Assembly (NCBI RefSeq): GCF_029867415.1
Contig: NC_081185.1
Span: 81,503,553-81,567,552 of the forward strand
Origin: Vicia villosa
Taxonomy: Eukaryota; Streptophyta; Magnoliopsida; Fabales; Fabaceae
Direction of reading: 5' to 3'
Length of the DNA: 64,000 bases
The translations under genes were made by a program, and so were the position numbers. This document shows positions 11,391 through 22,612 of this stretch, piece by piece (within the stretch, counting starts at the first letter, position 1; every line of letters starts with the position of its first letter). Below the pieces are notes generated by a model. It was not told the origin of the DNA and ran no database searches. It saw nothing but the letters and a program-made list of their open reading frames with translations.

Positions 11391-14300
11391 CTAGCGTTCC
11401 ATTGAGATAGAATAAGAACCAGTGTTTGGATCTTTGACTGCTTTGAAGTTGTCAACGCTCATCCCAAAACGTCCCAAGACAGAATTGCCCATTTCTTTCA
11501 ATTTTGCTGCATCAAGAAACATTCAGCTGTCTAAGTAATTGATGGTAGTGAAATCAAAATAAAATAAAGTAGTGAAATCAAAATAAAATAAAGTAGTGAA
11601 ATCAAAATAAAATAAATAGAGAAACTTTATTAAAAATGACTAGTATATAATGCCAAATTCTGTTAATTTAATAGTATCAGTCAGTTAATTTCATTGCCAA
11701 ATTCTGCTAATTTAATAGTATCAGTCAGTTAATTTCATTGCAAAATTCTGCTAATTTAATAGTATCAGTCAGTTAATTTCATTGCAAAATTCTGCTACCT
11801 TATAATTTATCTTAACGCTATAATGTCAAGCAAATGCTTTTGTTACTTGCTTGGATGATTGAAGCTATGGGGGCTGGAGCCCCTACTTTGCTCTGCACCA
11901 ATCTGTCCCTAACTACAACAACCAAACCTTATCTTACTAGGTGCAGTTAACTACATGGGTCAAACTACATAATATCACTATTCAAACCATTGATCTCTAA
12001 GTTTCCTAATAGTTTCTCTTATAGTTCTTCTTGGTCTTCCTTTCCCTTTAGCAATAAGGCAAGAAACACACAACAACCAAGACAGGATATTTTTCTACAT
12101 TTTGAATATCAAAGATGGTTAATTCTATGGTTTACAATATAAAAGAACAGATAATGCACTCAAAACATGGTCACACACCATCCTACAAAAACAAAAACAA
12201 ACATTAAAAGGAACAAGAGATAGACAGAAGTAACATGCCTATCATTTCTTCTTTCATTTTTTCCCGTTTGACTGCAGCAAGGGGCTCTAGTCGACGGATG
12301 GCTTTCCTAGCTTGATCATTTGAGGGATCGATTTCTAAGATCTTTTTCATATCTGCAAATCACATTTTGAAAACAAAAAAATAGGTGAAGTGAACCAATC
12401 TGGTGTAATATGAAAAATCTAAATGAACTGAATGCTTTTAGTGTGTAAAACACATTTAACAAACTTATACATTAAGTGCAAAAACAAACAGATAACTAAA
12501 GTACTTATTATTACACCACACACCCTTCTTATTTGAGAAATTAAACTTCCCTTTGTTATTTACAAAGGGAAATAGAGTAGGAACCTTATATATGTGGGGA
12601 ATCTCAGAATTTGGGTTGGGCCTAACTCAACCCTACAAAACCGGCTTGTAGGGTGAGGATTACCCCCACTTATAAACACAACACAGGACATATCTCTAAG
12701 CAACGCAATGTGGGACTAAATCCACCCCTTCAAAGCCAACACAATGAACGTGTTGGGGGCTGCAATAAGGCAAGCCAAAATGCCGCAATTAAGGCGACTA
12801 GGGGCAGACCGCAATTAAGGCGGAAAGTCCAACAAGGAAGGTACACGTGGTTCCTCAACCAAGGAAAGGTGTCAGACATAAGAACAACACCCTCGATGCA
12901 AATATTATTTTCCAAACAGAAGCAGTGTCGGGTGCAATTAATGCAAACTTCAGATGAGTCAGTATAATTATCCCCTGCCCTTATATAAACTCAAACTCAC
13001 CAGCAATTGCCTCTTCAAAATGTTCAAGCTTTTCATGAGCTTCTCCTCTTCTTACCAAAGCTTTAACATATGCAGGATTCAGCTCCAATGCTTTTGTGCA
13101 TTCTTTAATTGTATTTTCATATTTTCCCTGAGGTATATTTGACATACGTTAAAGAAAATCAAGCAATAAACTCAATCAATTACAATTACAAACATAACAA
13201 GAGAGACATAAAGGTGATATTACTATGTTAGACCCTGTAGTAGCAAAATCGGGAATACAAATGATTAAATGTCAACAAATATATGATTAAAATAAAAATG
13301 TTGGAAGAACTAATGTAAGTTGTATCATGATTTTGCTCAAACTTAATAATTAGGGAACAAATGAAACACATTTGCGAGCTAACTTAAGGGTTAACAATAA
13401 ACTCAGTTACTAAATATGTTCAACTATTTATAAAGCATACTCAATTGGTTATGATTTTTCGTAATGCTCATATCTCTAAGGGTGCCTCTTTTCCCTTAAA
13501 CTTGTTACAATAGAGGATTGAACCTTCCTTTTTTCTGCCCTGCTGCTGCTCATGGCTGTTTCTATGGAATAAAATGTTGTCAAATATTGGCCAAGGCAGA
13601 TTGCAGGGCGGATTATTTACAACTACCATGGCCAATTTGTGCAGGATGGGGGTACCATGGCGGGAATGGAAATTAAAAATGGCATATTTTTTACTTTCCA
13701 CCATCCGTAACACGTATGGAATATAATTTTCTGGTAATGCAGATTCTTTGAACCATTATTTACATTTTTTATGTCCTGGATCTTGTTGCATCTCAGTTTT
13801 TATGATTTATACTAAGATATCTAATCCTCCCATAGCTTGTAATTTCCCCTTCTTTCCTCTAATAATATTATTATTGTATTTGTGCTGTTAATAGTTGATC
13901 TAGTTGACGTAAATGTAAAAGCAGCATATAAGTACTTGTTGCAATGTCCTCTTCTCATTAATAGTAATCAGTATAAAGGAAAAGGGTCATACCTGTTTTA
14001 AAAAGCACACAGCACGGTTTGCATAGCATATTGAGCGTATTTCCACAAATGAAGGAATGTCTAGTGCAACTTGTAAGGCATGATCATATTGAGATAATGC
14101 CTCCTCATACTTCCCATCTACAAAGAGTTTGTTACCTTCTACTTTTGCTTCATTTGCTTCATCCAATGCTTTCTGTTACAAAAATCCATTGCACTCAATT
14201 GCTACTCTCTTCATATCATTAAGAATCATTTTTTTAATAAAACCAAAACCCAATTAAAGCAAACAAATTATTACTTGCACAAACTGTATGAATATTGGGG

Positions 14301-14663
14301 GAAATTGGGATTATCATTACTCTAGCTTGGGAAGATTGGGGAAAAACACAAAATAAGTCATCGAAACCCTAAATTTTGAAACCGAACCTGTCTCAATTCA
14401 TCTTCATTGATTAAAGCCTCCTCGGAGGAAATGCTTTGCTGAGGAACATCTTGTTCCTGTTCTCCCTCTGTCCGCGTCGGCGGCTTCTGCAGTTGATCAC
14501 TGTGCTGCAATTCTTCTCGGCTGCTTGCTCTGTCATCGTCACCGTCGCTATCGAGATCGGCCTCACTGGCGGTTTCGAAGCCGTCGGAGGCGTCGTTGCC
14601 GGCAGTAGCGTTTGGTGGATTCACGTTTGGATCGTCAGTCTTCTCCTGCTCTATCAGCACCAT
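11391..14663 (-). CDS. TTC1-like tetratricopeptide repeat protein, 5 exons
   Basis: Five exons join in frame: 14663-14388, 14172-13993, 13127-13001, 12352-12239 and 11506-11391, giving 813 nt, that is 270 residues plus TAG. All acceptors are AG and the first three donors are GT; the fourth intron appears to start with GC (AG|GCATGT). Residues 1-92 are acidic and low in complexity. Three TPR units follow, at about 98-131, 137-170 and 171-204, including EGNKLFVDGKYEEALSQY and the NPAYVKALVRRGEAHEKL segment. A lysine/glutamate-rich helix and a conserved tail of the type GRFGMSVDNFKAVKDPNTGS complete it, the arrangement of TTC1-family proteins. TPR domains of this kind bind chaperones or other partners, probably in the cytosol; the exact partner is inferred, not shown. 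I see no break, so it should be functional. It is the only intact host gene in the window. Confidence 0.88.
11545..11800. repeat. Two minisatellites in intron 4 of the TPR gene
   Basis: A 24-bp unit (GTAGTGAAATCAAAATAAAA plus four bases) occurs three times at about 11545-11619. A 44-bp unit beginning TGCCAAATTCTGCTAATTTA occurs three times plus a partial copy at about 11651-11798. Both lie inside the intron and do not touch exon borders. Confidence 0.85.
12585..12960. repeat. Dispersed-repeat-like insertion in intron 3
   Basis: A block richer in G+C than the rest of the intron starts near TTGGGTTGGGCCTAACTCAA and includes GGGTGAGGATTACCCCCAC and two copies of GCAATTAAGGCG. This composition and wording resemble a common legume dispersed repeat, but I cannot name the family or see clear ends. 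The 104-codon plus-strand ORF at 12653 and its minus shadow arise from it and have no domain. Confidence 0.45.
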
Positions 14664-14944
14664 CTTCTCGAAGGTTCGGTGTTAGGGAGTTATTTGGATG
14701 AAGTGATTCAGAAGAAATGTTTGATTTCTATATGAACTTGTGCTTCCAGGTTCTTCTGAAGTAGTAGTACTGTGTAATACCGACTCATGCGTATTCTTAG
14801 ACCAGACAAATTCAAAACGGCATCGTTTATATTTTTTTTTCTAATTTTTTATTTTTTTTAAAAGGACATATATATTCCCACTTGATAGGTTCCCACTTGA
14901 TTTATTTTTTTCATCTCTCTCGTTATAAAATGCTTTCACTTGAT
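14664..14944 (-). promoter_or_regulatory. Probable promoter/5' UTR of the TPR gene
   Basis: This is the interval between the inferred start codon at 14663 and the next repeat array. The core promoter must lie here if the gene model is right, but I see no motif strong enough to place a TATA box or transcription start. Confidence 0.3.
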
Positions 14945-15057
14945 ATATATATATATATATATAGGATCAAATGACACCAAAGTGTCAAAGTTTAATTTGT
15001 CACCAAATCTCGATCGTTAAAATAATTAATCAAACGGTCACTTTGGTGTCATTTGAT

Positions 15058-15116
<59 letters not shown>
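14945..15116. mobile_element. Small foldback MITE between (AT)n tracts
   Basis: A 94-bp unit (14965-15058) has perfect 20-bp inverted ends: GATCAAATGACACCAAAGTG at 14965-14984 and its exact reverse complement at 15039-15058. It is bordered by (AT)n runs at about 14943-14963 and 15063-15114. Insertion into, or expansion from, AT microsatellites is typical of some tiny MITEs. The family is not identified. The ORF across it encodes only Tyr-Ile repeats. Confidence 0.7.
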
Positions 15117-15117
<1 letters not shown>

Positions 15118-15121
15118 ATTA

Positions 15122-15403
15122 CTCCCTCCGTTTTTTATTATAAGTCGTTTTGGGAAAAAAAATTGTATTTAAATATATGTCGTTTTACAATTCCAATGAA
15201 TAATTAATGCTATTTTTCCTATTATATCCTTAAATATTTATTATTCTCTCTCCTTTCAATTATATAAATTTATCTTCCACATGCCATTAATGAAGGATAA
15301 TTTTGTAAAAACCTTTATAATTTCTCATTTTCATACAACAATTATTATTTTTCTTAATCTGTGTGAAAAGTCTAAAACGACTTATAATAAAAAACGGAGG
15401 GAG
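15122..15403. mobile_element. Stowaway-type MITE (Tc1/mariner), 282 bp
   Basis: Perfect inverted ends of about 30 bp begin CTCCCTCCGTTTTTTATTAT and are flanked by the dinucleotide TA on both sides (15120-15121 and 15404-15405). The CTCCCTCCGT start and TA duplication are diagnostic for Stowaway MITEs. Perfect end identity suggests a fairly recent copy. The interior is AT-rich and non-coding; the ORF at 15281 is incidental. Confidence 0.92.
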
Positions 15404-15556
15404 TATTGTTTATCAAATGAGAACTTTGGTAAAACCAGAATCTATCTATTAATTATTGTCTCTTTAAATTTAAGTGAAATCTGAGGCATTAATTTTAAAT
15501 CATACTGCTATTATTAAAAGTTCTCAGTTCTAATAATAAACAAAACTCTCCTTTAT

Positions 15557-15564
<8 letters not shown>

Positions 15565-15628
<64 letters not shown>
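15565..15628. repeat. (AT)n microsatellite
   Basis: A nearly pure AT-dinucleotide run lies directly left of a foldback element; the first bases include short (CATA)n. Confidence 0.95.
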
Positions 15629-15629
<1 letters not shown>

Positions 15630-15636
15630 CACGACT

Positions 15637-15858
15637 CAAGTGAGAACACTTGGTTATTATAAGAAATGATGACAATTAATCACGACCATTTAATTTTGAT
15701 TTGTTGATTTTAGTGGACCGGATTGGTTTCTCTTTCTATGATCCTTAATATTTATTTTAAATCAACATAGAAAGAAGTTCATTAAAATCAACAAATCAAA
15801 ATTTAATGGTCGTGACTCATTGTTCTCATTTTTCATAATAACCAAGTGTTCTTTCTAT
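15637..15858. mobile_element. Foldback MITE, ~220 bp
   Basis: Long imperfect inverted repeats pair the left end (AAGTGAGAACACTTGGTTAT) with the right end (ATAACCAAGTGTTCTTTC), and extend inward through CACGACCATTTAATTTTGAT and its inverse. The whole unit could fold into one hairpin. No coding capacity and no clear target duplication were found, so the superfamily is open. Confidence 0.75.
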
Positions 15859-16020
15859 TATATATACACATTTAGTTAATTAAATTAAACAAACCAGCAT
15901 ACAACTTAATGAAACAACTATTATTGAATATATGTTGTATAATTTATATTATTTTAATAAAAATACCTACAATCTAAAAGACTAGAACCCTTGACCTCCT
16001 TTTTAAAAACTAACCAATAT

Positions 16021-18024
16021 TGTAATACCCCGTATTAATTAAATGCTCTAATGTATTAACTGACACTGAGGTTTTATCAATTGATACGATAGAGATACTT
16101 TTGGACATTAAGTTAGTAGTGTTAACTTAAAGATATTTCCTTATATCCTTTCCTTTTGTTTTCTTCTTCATTCTACACCAAAAAAAAGCCAAAGATAGAG
16201 AGAAGAAGTAGAGAGAAGGAAGAGCAAAGGAGAAAGAGGAGAAAAGCTTGGATCTTCACCATTTCTTCGCCGAATCAACTCATCTTCGACATCAACGACT
16301 CTTAATCGAGGTGGGTTCTAGTTAGAAACTTATAGCTTTGATTGTGGATGAGAAATCATAAGTTTTGATTTAGGGTTTTGTATAGAGGAAATCTAGGTTT
16401 TGGACAAATTCATCAATGTTCATGAGCAAAGTGATTATAATCCATGAATAGATCAACTATAGTTTGTATCCATGCTTTAATCTGATTTGGAACAGGTTTA
16501 GATGGTTTTGAACCATGGAAAGTGGTGGGTGAACAGAACTGAGAACTGAATTCTCGCGCGCTTCGCGGCGCGAACGGGGCTGCGCGGCGCGAACTATGCA
16601 GGTTTTTAGGGGTTTTGCTTCTGTCTTCAGTACGCGGCGCGTACTGGGTGTCGCGGCGCGAACAGTTTGGAAATCTTTAGAGTTTGCTACTGCCAGAGGG
16701 TTCGCGGCGCGTAGATTAGTTAGCGGCGCGAACAGTGTTAGAAATTATAGTGGTTTGCTTCTGCCATAGGGTTCGCGGCGCGACCTAGTTGTTGCGCGGC
16801 GCGAACTGAAGCTTCCTTAACCAATTTTTCTTAGATTAATGAACATTGTTTCAATCGTAACCTTCTAACCGTAAAACTGTTTTAACCGTCGTTCGAAGCA
16901 GTAATAGGCTAGGAGTGTGTCCTTTATAGTGGTGTAGATTTTGGAACCATGAGGACGTTGTGCTCTTGGTATGATGCTTATGTATTCTATGATTATTGTT
17001 TGAGTTCTATTGCAGGTGGATTGGTAATACCTTGTTATATGTGTCTATATCAAGAGGGTTAAATAACTACATTGTTATGTGAATAAAGCATAAGTGAGGA
17101 AAACTAGGAATTGTTAGGTTGTGTAGCTTAACAAAGAAACCTAGGATGAAACATTATATGGACATACGTGTTGGAATCTTATGAGGAAAGGCTAACAGGC
17201 CTAGTGGTTTGCGGAAGCGATCACCATTGTTGATGTATTAATCGGAACCGTAGTATTTTCTTTATTTCTTTATTTTTCCTTTGAATGCTAACAGGCATTC
17301 ACCGTGCAGAGAGGCACAATAATCTTGGCAGGTTTGATTCCCGCTTTTGTGTACGAATGGAACCTACGGGTAGAGACTTGTGATGGTGTACGGGCCATGT
17401 GAAGTGACGATTCATGGGGAAAGGCTCATGAGTCCGAATCCATGTCGTATGTCAAGATTTTTCCAAAGGATTCATGACTCGTGCCACCTCCTAGACGTAG
17501 AAGGGGACGGGAATATGGGGATGCCTTGGTATTGGTTTCCGATTAATAATCTTGTGTTGAGTTGTTGAACTCTAAGTATGATTCCATATAATGTTAGTGT
17601 TAGAACTCAAGGTCTAGTTCCTTATGACTTGAGACTTATAGATTAGAACCTTGTAAAGCCGAGAGGATCCATAGGATAGGGAACTCACTGGGATTTTATA
17701 TCTCACCCCATTATATATTGATTTCAGGTACTACAGGTTCCGCGAAGGGTAAGGAGAAAGAAGTTTGATTTCCTTATTCCTTGTTCTTATTTTGGATATG
17801 GCGAAGCTTCCGTTGTGGAGTTCTTTTGAGATCATTGTTGATCTAGTTCTTAGCTTTTTATTTTGAACATCTTGTATGTATTATGCCATTGTGTAGAACT
17901 TTAGTATTTGGGCATTAATATGTATAATGTGTTGTCTAGGAACTTATTGGTATTTCAGTACCAAATACTTGGATTCATGTATACTTATATGATTTGATGC
18001 ATGTATTTATATATGGGTGTTACA
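16021..18024 (+). repeat. 5' LTR of the Tekay-type element
   Basis: It begins TGTAATACCCCG and ends GGGTGTTACA. It contains a GA-rich leader (16190-16245) and a CpG-rich block (16555-16805) with eight copies of GCGGCGCG. A 62-codon ORF at 17380 is repeated identically in the other LTR and is not considered a gene. Confidence 0.95.
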
Positions 18025-18026
18025 GT

Positions 18027-18038
18027 TGGTATCAGAGC
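18027..18038 (+). other. Primer binding site (tRNA-iMet)
   Basis: TGGTATCAGAGC begins two bases after the 5' LTR end and is the standard plant retrotransposon site complementary to the 3' end of initiator methionine tRNA. Confidence 0.93.
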
Positions 18039-18181
18039 AGGTCGTATCCTCGACCTAGCCATGAGATATTATAAGTGTTTCTTTCTGTCCAAGATGTGTT
18101 GTGTTCCCATGAGTTTTGTTGTGTTATGACTATGGCATTGAGCCTGATCAACTTAATCCCATTTTGATAACCTCCAGGAAC

Positions 18182-21100
18182 ATGGCGGACGGACGCAGGA
18201 CTCGTGGTCGACCCCCCGCACGACCTCCACAAGTGAATACACCGGATGGCGGTGCGAATGTTCCATGGCCCCAGTTCATGCAACAGATGCAACAGCAGCA
18301 GAATCAGTTCATGCTGCAGATGATGCAACAGATGAATGGCGGTCATAATGCTCCAGTGGTTGTGCCCGAAGCTGTAGGTGGGACTTATAGAGATTTCATT
18401 CGCATGAATCCTCCGGAATTTCATGGTGGATTAGATCCTATAAAGGCGCATGAGTGGGTGGCCAATGTAGAAGGAATCTTTGAGATCGTGCATTGTAGTG
18501 AAGAGGACAAGGTAGTGTTTGCTTCTCATTCGCTGAAAGGTCCAGCTATGAGGTGGTGGAAGGGTGCTTCTGCTTTGATGATTACTCAGGGAGTACCTAA
18601 GGAATGGGAGAATTTCAAGACCACTTTTATGGAGAAATACTTTCCTAGTTCACTGAGGACTAAGAAGGAGTTGGAGTTCCAGCAGTTAAGGCAGGACAAT
18701 ATGTCAGTAGCTACTTATGCTGAGAAGTTTGAAATTTTGGCTGCTTACTCTAGGCAGGCCGCGTATGCTCCTGATGAGGGTTGGAAGGTGGACCAGTTTC
18801 TGTTTGGTTTAAGGGCTGATATCTCACATAGTGTGTCCCAGAGGGAGTTCACTACTTATACAGAGTTGTTGCGACAATGTTATGTGGCCGAGACTAGTTT
18901 GAAGAAAGTTCAAGCTGAGGAAGATTTGAAGAAGAAGAATCAACATGAAAGAGGAAGGCCAAGCCAACAATTTCGACCTAGGCCACAAGCTTTCAAAGGA
19001 AAGCAAGTGCAAGGTCCTCGGTCTAGTGCACCTCCGGTGTGTCGTAGTTGTGGTAAGAATCACCTTGGAAGATGTGCCTTTGAAGGGGCGAAATGTTTCC
19101 ATTGTCATCAAGAAGGGCATATGGCTAGGAATTGTCCTCAGAATAGGAATCAAGTTCAAGGAAGGGGTACTGGTAGAGTTTATACCTTGGATGCTAAGAA
19201 GACCAAGGGTGATAACTCTTTGATTGCGGGTACGTGTTTCATTAATGGGCATTCTTGTTTTGTTCTATTTGATTGTGGAGCAACACACTCTTTTGTGTCA
19301 TTACAATGTATGAAGCGACTTGGGTTGCAAGCTACTCCTTTATTTCCTCCTATGGTGGTTACTACTGCTATGGATGAGATGGTAGAGACACCGTTGGTGT
19401 GTGAAAATTGTGTGTTATCTGTGGGTGGTAGGAATTTCCAGATTGATCTTGTTTGCTTACCACTTAAGAAGGTAGACGTTGTATTGGGAATGGATTGGCT
19501 TTCTGCTAATTCGGTGTTCATTGGGTGTGAGGAGAAGTTAATCATTATTCCAACTGAAGAAGCTACTCCGAAGGATGTGTTGACTACTATACTAGAAGGT
19601 ACGGTAGGTATGATTAATTTCTTGTTTGAGAAAGAGAAGTCTGTTCTGTTGGTTCTCACTAAGGAGACGGGTGACAAGTTAGAGGTTTCACAAATTGCTG
19701 TCGTTAGAGAATTTTCCGATGTTTTTCCCGAGGATGTCACTTCTCTTCCTCCGGAAAGGGAAGTGGAATTCTCTATTGACCTGGTACCGGGAACGGCTCC
19801 TATATCCGTTTCTCCGTATCGGATGGCACCACTTGAATTAAGAGAATTGAAGGGGCAATTGGAAGAACTGATGGCTAAACATTTTGTGCGACCTAGTGTC
19901 TCACCGTGGGGAGCTCCAGTGTTGTTAGTAAAGAAGAAGGATGGTGGGATGAGACTATGTATTGATTACCGTCGGTTGAATAAGGCCACCATCAAGAACA
20001 AATACCCTTTGCCTAGGATAAACGACTTGTTAGATCAATTGAAAGGAGCCTGTGTGTTCTCGAAGATTGATTTGCGGTCAGGTTATCACCAAATCCGTGT
20101 GAAGAGCTCAGATGTGCCAAAGACTGCATTTAGAACCCGTTATGGTCATTACGAATTCTTGGTGATGCCTTTCGGTGTTACGAATGCTCCAGCTGTTTTC
20201 ATGGATTATATGAATCGGTTATTTCAGCCTTACTTAGATCAATTTGTGGTAGTCTTTATCGATGACATTCTTATTTATTCTCGTACTCCACAAGAGCACG
20301 AAGAACACCTGAGGATTGTTCTGTCGGTACTGCAAGAAAATCAATTGTTTGCTAAGTTAAGTAAGTGTGAGTTTTGGATGACAGAGGTAAGATTTCTTGG
20401 TCATGTTATATCTCAAGGAGGTGTGGCAGTGGACCCGACAAAAATTGAAGCGGTAATTAATTGGGAGAGACCGAGCAATGTCTCAGAAGTCCGAAGTTTC
20501 TTGGGCTTAGCCGGCTACTACAGAAGATTTATAAAAGGGTTTTCTCAATTGGCTTTACCAATGACTAGACTTACTCGGAAGGAGTGTCCTTATGATTGGG
20601 ATTCGGGGTGTGAACAGAGTTTCATGGGCTTGAAGGAAAGATTGACGACTGCTCCTGTTTTGATCGTTCCTGACCCAAATAAGTCCTATGAAGTATTTTG
20701 CGATGCTTCCAAGAAGGGATTAGGAGGGGTTTTGATGCAGGAGGGTCAGGTGGTAGCATACACATCTCGACAGTTAAAGGTTCACGAAGAGAATTATCCA
20801 ACTCATGATTTAGAATTGGCTGCGGTTGTTTTTACCCTAAAGGTGTGGCGTCATTACTTGTATGGAGTTCATTTTGAAATGTTCAGCGACCACAAGAGTT
20901 TAAAGTACCTATTCGACCAGAAGGAGTTGAATATGCGTCAGAGGCGGTGGATGGAATACTTAAAGGATTATGATTTTGACTTGAAGTATCATCCAGGCAA
21001 AGCAAATAAAGTGGCGGATGCTTTGAGTCGGAAGGTGTTAAAGAGGGCCGAATTGATGATGTCAGAGTATGCATTATTGGAGAAATTTCGAGATCTCAAC

Positions 21101-22570
21101 CTTCAATTTGTTTGGACCCAAAATGGAGTATTGATGGGAAACTTGAATGTTAATTCTACTTTGAGAAACGACATCCAACAAGCACAAGCGTCTGATACTA
21201 AGTTACAAGAGGTGTTGGTTCAACCAGGTTTTACTCGAGCTACAGATGGGGTGATTATGTTTAATCAGAGGATTTTTGTTCCGGACGATGCGTTATTGAA
21301 AAGAAGGATTTTGGATGAAGCTCACAAGGGTGCTTTCACGATACATCCGGGTTCTTCAAAAATGTACCAAGATTTGAAAGGGGATTATTGGTGGTCCGGA
21401 ATGAAAAGAGATGTCGCAGTGTACGTATCAGAGTGTGCGGTGTGCCAACAAGTAAAGATTGAACATCAAAGGCCGGGTGGATTGTTACAACCACTAGAGA
21501 TTCCAATATGGAAGTGGGATAGTATTTCAATGGATTTTGCGGTTAGTTTACCTCGTACTCAAGGTGGATATGATTCTATTTGGGTGATTGTAGATCGGTT
21601 GACGAAATCTGCACATTTCTTAGCCGTGAAGACTACTTACAAGGCAAGTCATCTTGCACGGTTGTTTATCGCAGAGATTGTGAAATTGCACGGTGTACCA
21701 TCTAGTATTGTGTCGGATAGAGATCCAAAGTTTACTTCAAGGTTTTGGAGAGCTTTTCAGCAAGCGATGGGATCTAAATTATGTTTGAGCACGTCGAACC
21801 ACCCTCAAACAGATGGTCAGACGGAACGGACGATACAAACCTTGGAGGATATGTTAAGAGCGTGTGTGCTTGAAAGTAGAGGAAATTGGAAGGAGCTTTT
21901 ACCATTGATTGAATTTGCTTACAATAACAGTTATCATGCGAGTATCGGTATGGCACCTTATGAGGCATTATATGGGAGAAAATGTAGAACACCGTTGTGT
22001 TGGTCAGAAATTGGTGATGATAGAATTTTGGGACCCGAAATTATTCAAGAGACCACGGACAAGATTAGAATGATTCGTGAGAAGGTTAAACAAGCACAGG
22101 ATCGTCAGAAGAGTTATGCGGATAACCGCAGGAGGCCTTTGGAGTTTATGGAAGGTGACCATGTATTTTTGAAAGTTACTCCGAGGTTGAGGTTGAAAGG
22201 ACCGTTTAAGTCAAGGAAGTTAAGTCCGAGATACGTGGGACCGTATGAGGTTCTAGAGAGGATTGGTGAAGTAGCTTACCGTTTAGCCTTACCACCTTCT
22301 CTATCAGAAATGCATGATGTTTTCCACGTGTCTCAACTGAGGAAGTTTATTCCCGATCCTCTCCAGCCGGTGTTACCAAATGCAATTGAGATAGAATCAG
22401 ATTTGACTTTTGAACCCTTACCGAGCCGTATCGTAGGAAGAGAGACTAAAGTGTTACGCAACAAGGAGATTCCTTTTGTCAAGGTTCAGTGGGATGTGAC
22501 GCATCCGGGCGATGCTACATGGGAACTTGAATCGGAAATGCGGGATGCTTACCCTCACCTTTTCAGGTAA
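18182..22570 (+). CDS. Gag-Pol polyprotein, chromovirus (Tekay type)
   Basis: The frame is open from 18116, but I choose the ATG at 18182, which starts a basic Arg/Pro-rich leader ([16 protein letters not shown]) and gives 1462 residues. Order of domains: retrotransposon Gag (about 60-230), zinc knuckle [14 protein letters not shown] (about 305-318), aspartic protease with FDCGATHSF near 364, reverse transcriptase with FIDD near 692, RNase H starting [11 protein letters not shown] near 840, integrase with an HHCC finger near 1048-1085 and catalytic D, D and E near 1118, 1179 and 1215, a GPY/F module (YVGPYEVL), and a chromodomain-like end with [16 protein letters not shown] near 1430. No stop or frameshift is present. 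The protease reads DCG where DSG or DTG is usual. Confidence 0.95.
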   Translation: MADGRRTRGRPPARPPQVNTPDGGANVPWPQFMQQMQQQQNQFMLQMMQQMNGGHNAPVVVPEAVGGTYRDFIRMNPPEFHGGLDPIKAHEWVANVEGIFEIVHCSEEDKVVFASHSLKGPAMRWWKGASALMITQGVPKEWENFKTTFMEKYFPSSLRTKKELEFQQLRQDNMSVATYAEKFEILAAYSRQAAYAPDEGWKVDQFLFGLRADISHSVSQREFTTYTELLRQCYVAETSLKKVQAEEDLKKKNQHERGRPSQQFRPRPQAFKGKQVQGPRSSAPPVCRSCGKNHLGRCAFEGAKCFHCHQEGHMARNCPQNRNQVQGRGTGRVYTLDAKKTKGDNSLIAGTCFINGHSCFVLFDCGATHSFVSLQCMKRLGLQATPLFPPMVVTTAMDEMVETPLVCENCVLSVGGRNFQIDLVCLPLKKVDVVLGMDWLSANSVFIGCEEKLIIIPTEEATPKDVLTTILEGTVGMINFLFEKEKSVLLVLTKETGDKLEVSQIAVVREFSDVFPEDVTSLPPEREVEFSIDLVPGTAPISVSPYRMAPLELRELKGQLEELMAKHFVRPSVSPWGAPVLLVKKKDGGMRLCIDYRRLNKATIKNKYPLPRINDLLDQLKGACVFSKIDLRSGYHQIRVKSSDVPKTAFRTRYGHYEFLVMPFGVTNAPAVFMDYMNRLFQPYLDQFVVVFIDDILIYSRTPQEHEEHLRIVLSVLQENQLFAKLSKCEFWMTEVRFLGHVISQGGVAVDPTKIEAVINWERPSNVSEVRSFLGLAGYYRRFIKGFSQLALPMTRLTRKECPYDWDSGCEQSFMGLKERLTTAPVLIVPDPNKSYEVFCDASKKGLGGVLMQEGQVVAYTSRQLKVHEENYPTHDLELAAVVFTLKVWRHYLYGVHFEMFSDHKSLKYLFDQKELNMRQRRWMEYLKDYDFDLKYHPGKANKVADALSRKVLKRAELMMSEYALLEKFRDLNLQFVWTQNGVLMGNLNVNSTLRNDIQQAQASDTKLQEVLVQPGFTRATDGVIMFNQRIFVPDDALLKRRILDEAHKGAFTIHPGSSKMYQDLKGDYWWSGMKRDVAVYVSECAVCQQVKIEHQRPGGLLQPLEIPIWKWDSISMDFAVSLPRTQGGYDSIWVIVDRLTKSAHFLAVKTTYKASHLARLFIAEIVKLHGVPSSIVSDRDPKFTSRFWRAFQQAMGSKLCLSTSNHPQTDGQTERTIQTLEDMLRACVLESRGNWKELLPLIEFAYNNSYHASIGMAPYEALYGRKCRTPLCWSEIGDDRILGPEIIQETTDKIRMIREKVKQAQDRQKSYADNRRRPLEFMEGDHVFLKVTPRLRLKGPFKSRKLSPRYVGPYEVLERIGEVAYRLALPPSLSEMHDVFHVSQLRKFIPDPLQPVLPNAIEIESDLTFEPLPSRIVGRETKVLRNKEIPFVKVQWDVTHPGDATWELESEMRDAYPHLFR

Positions 22571-22600
22571 TTCTTAAATTCGAGGACGAATTTCTATTTA

Positions 22601-22612
22601 AGTGGGGGAGAA
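22601..22612 (+). other. Polypurine tract
   Basis: AGTGGGGGAGAA ends exactly at the 3' LTR start. It is the expected plus-strand primer. Confidence 0.9.

Noticed and set aside
13468..13713. 81-codon minus ORF in intron 2 of the TPR gene
   Set aside because: It is not needed for the TPR reading, breaks the TPR protein if included, and has no domain.
17380..17568. 62-codon ORF repeated identically at 23972-24160
   Set aside because: It is LTR sequence of the Tekay-type element, not a gene.
18116..18181. Upstream extension of the Gag-Pol ORF
   Set aside because: The 22 added residues have no Gag character; the ATG at 18182 begins the usual basic leader.
19180..19740. 186-codon minus ORF within Gag-Pol
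   Set aside because: It is an antisense shadow of the Tekay-type polyprotein.
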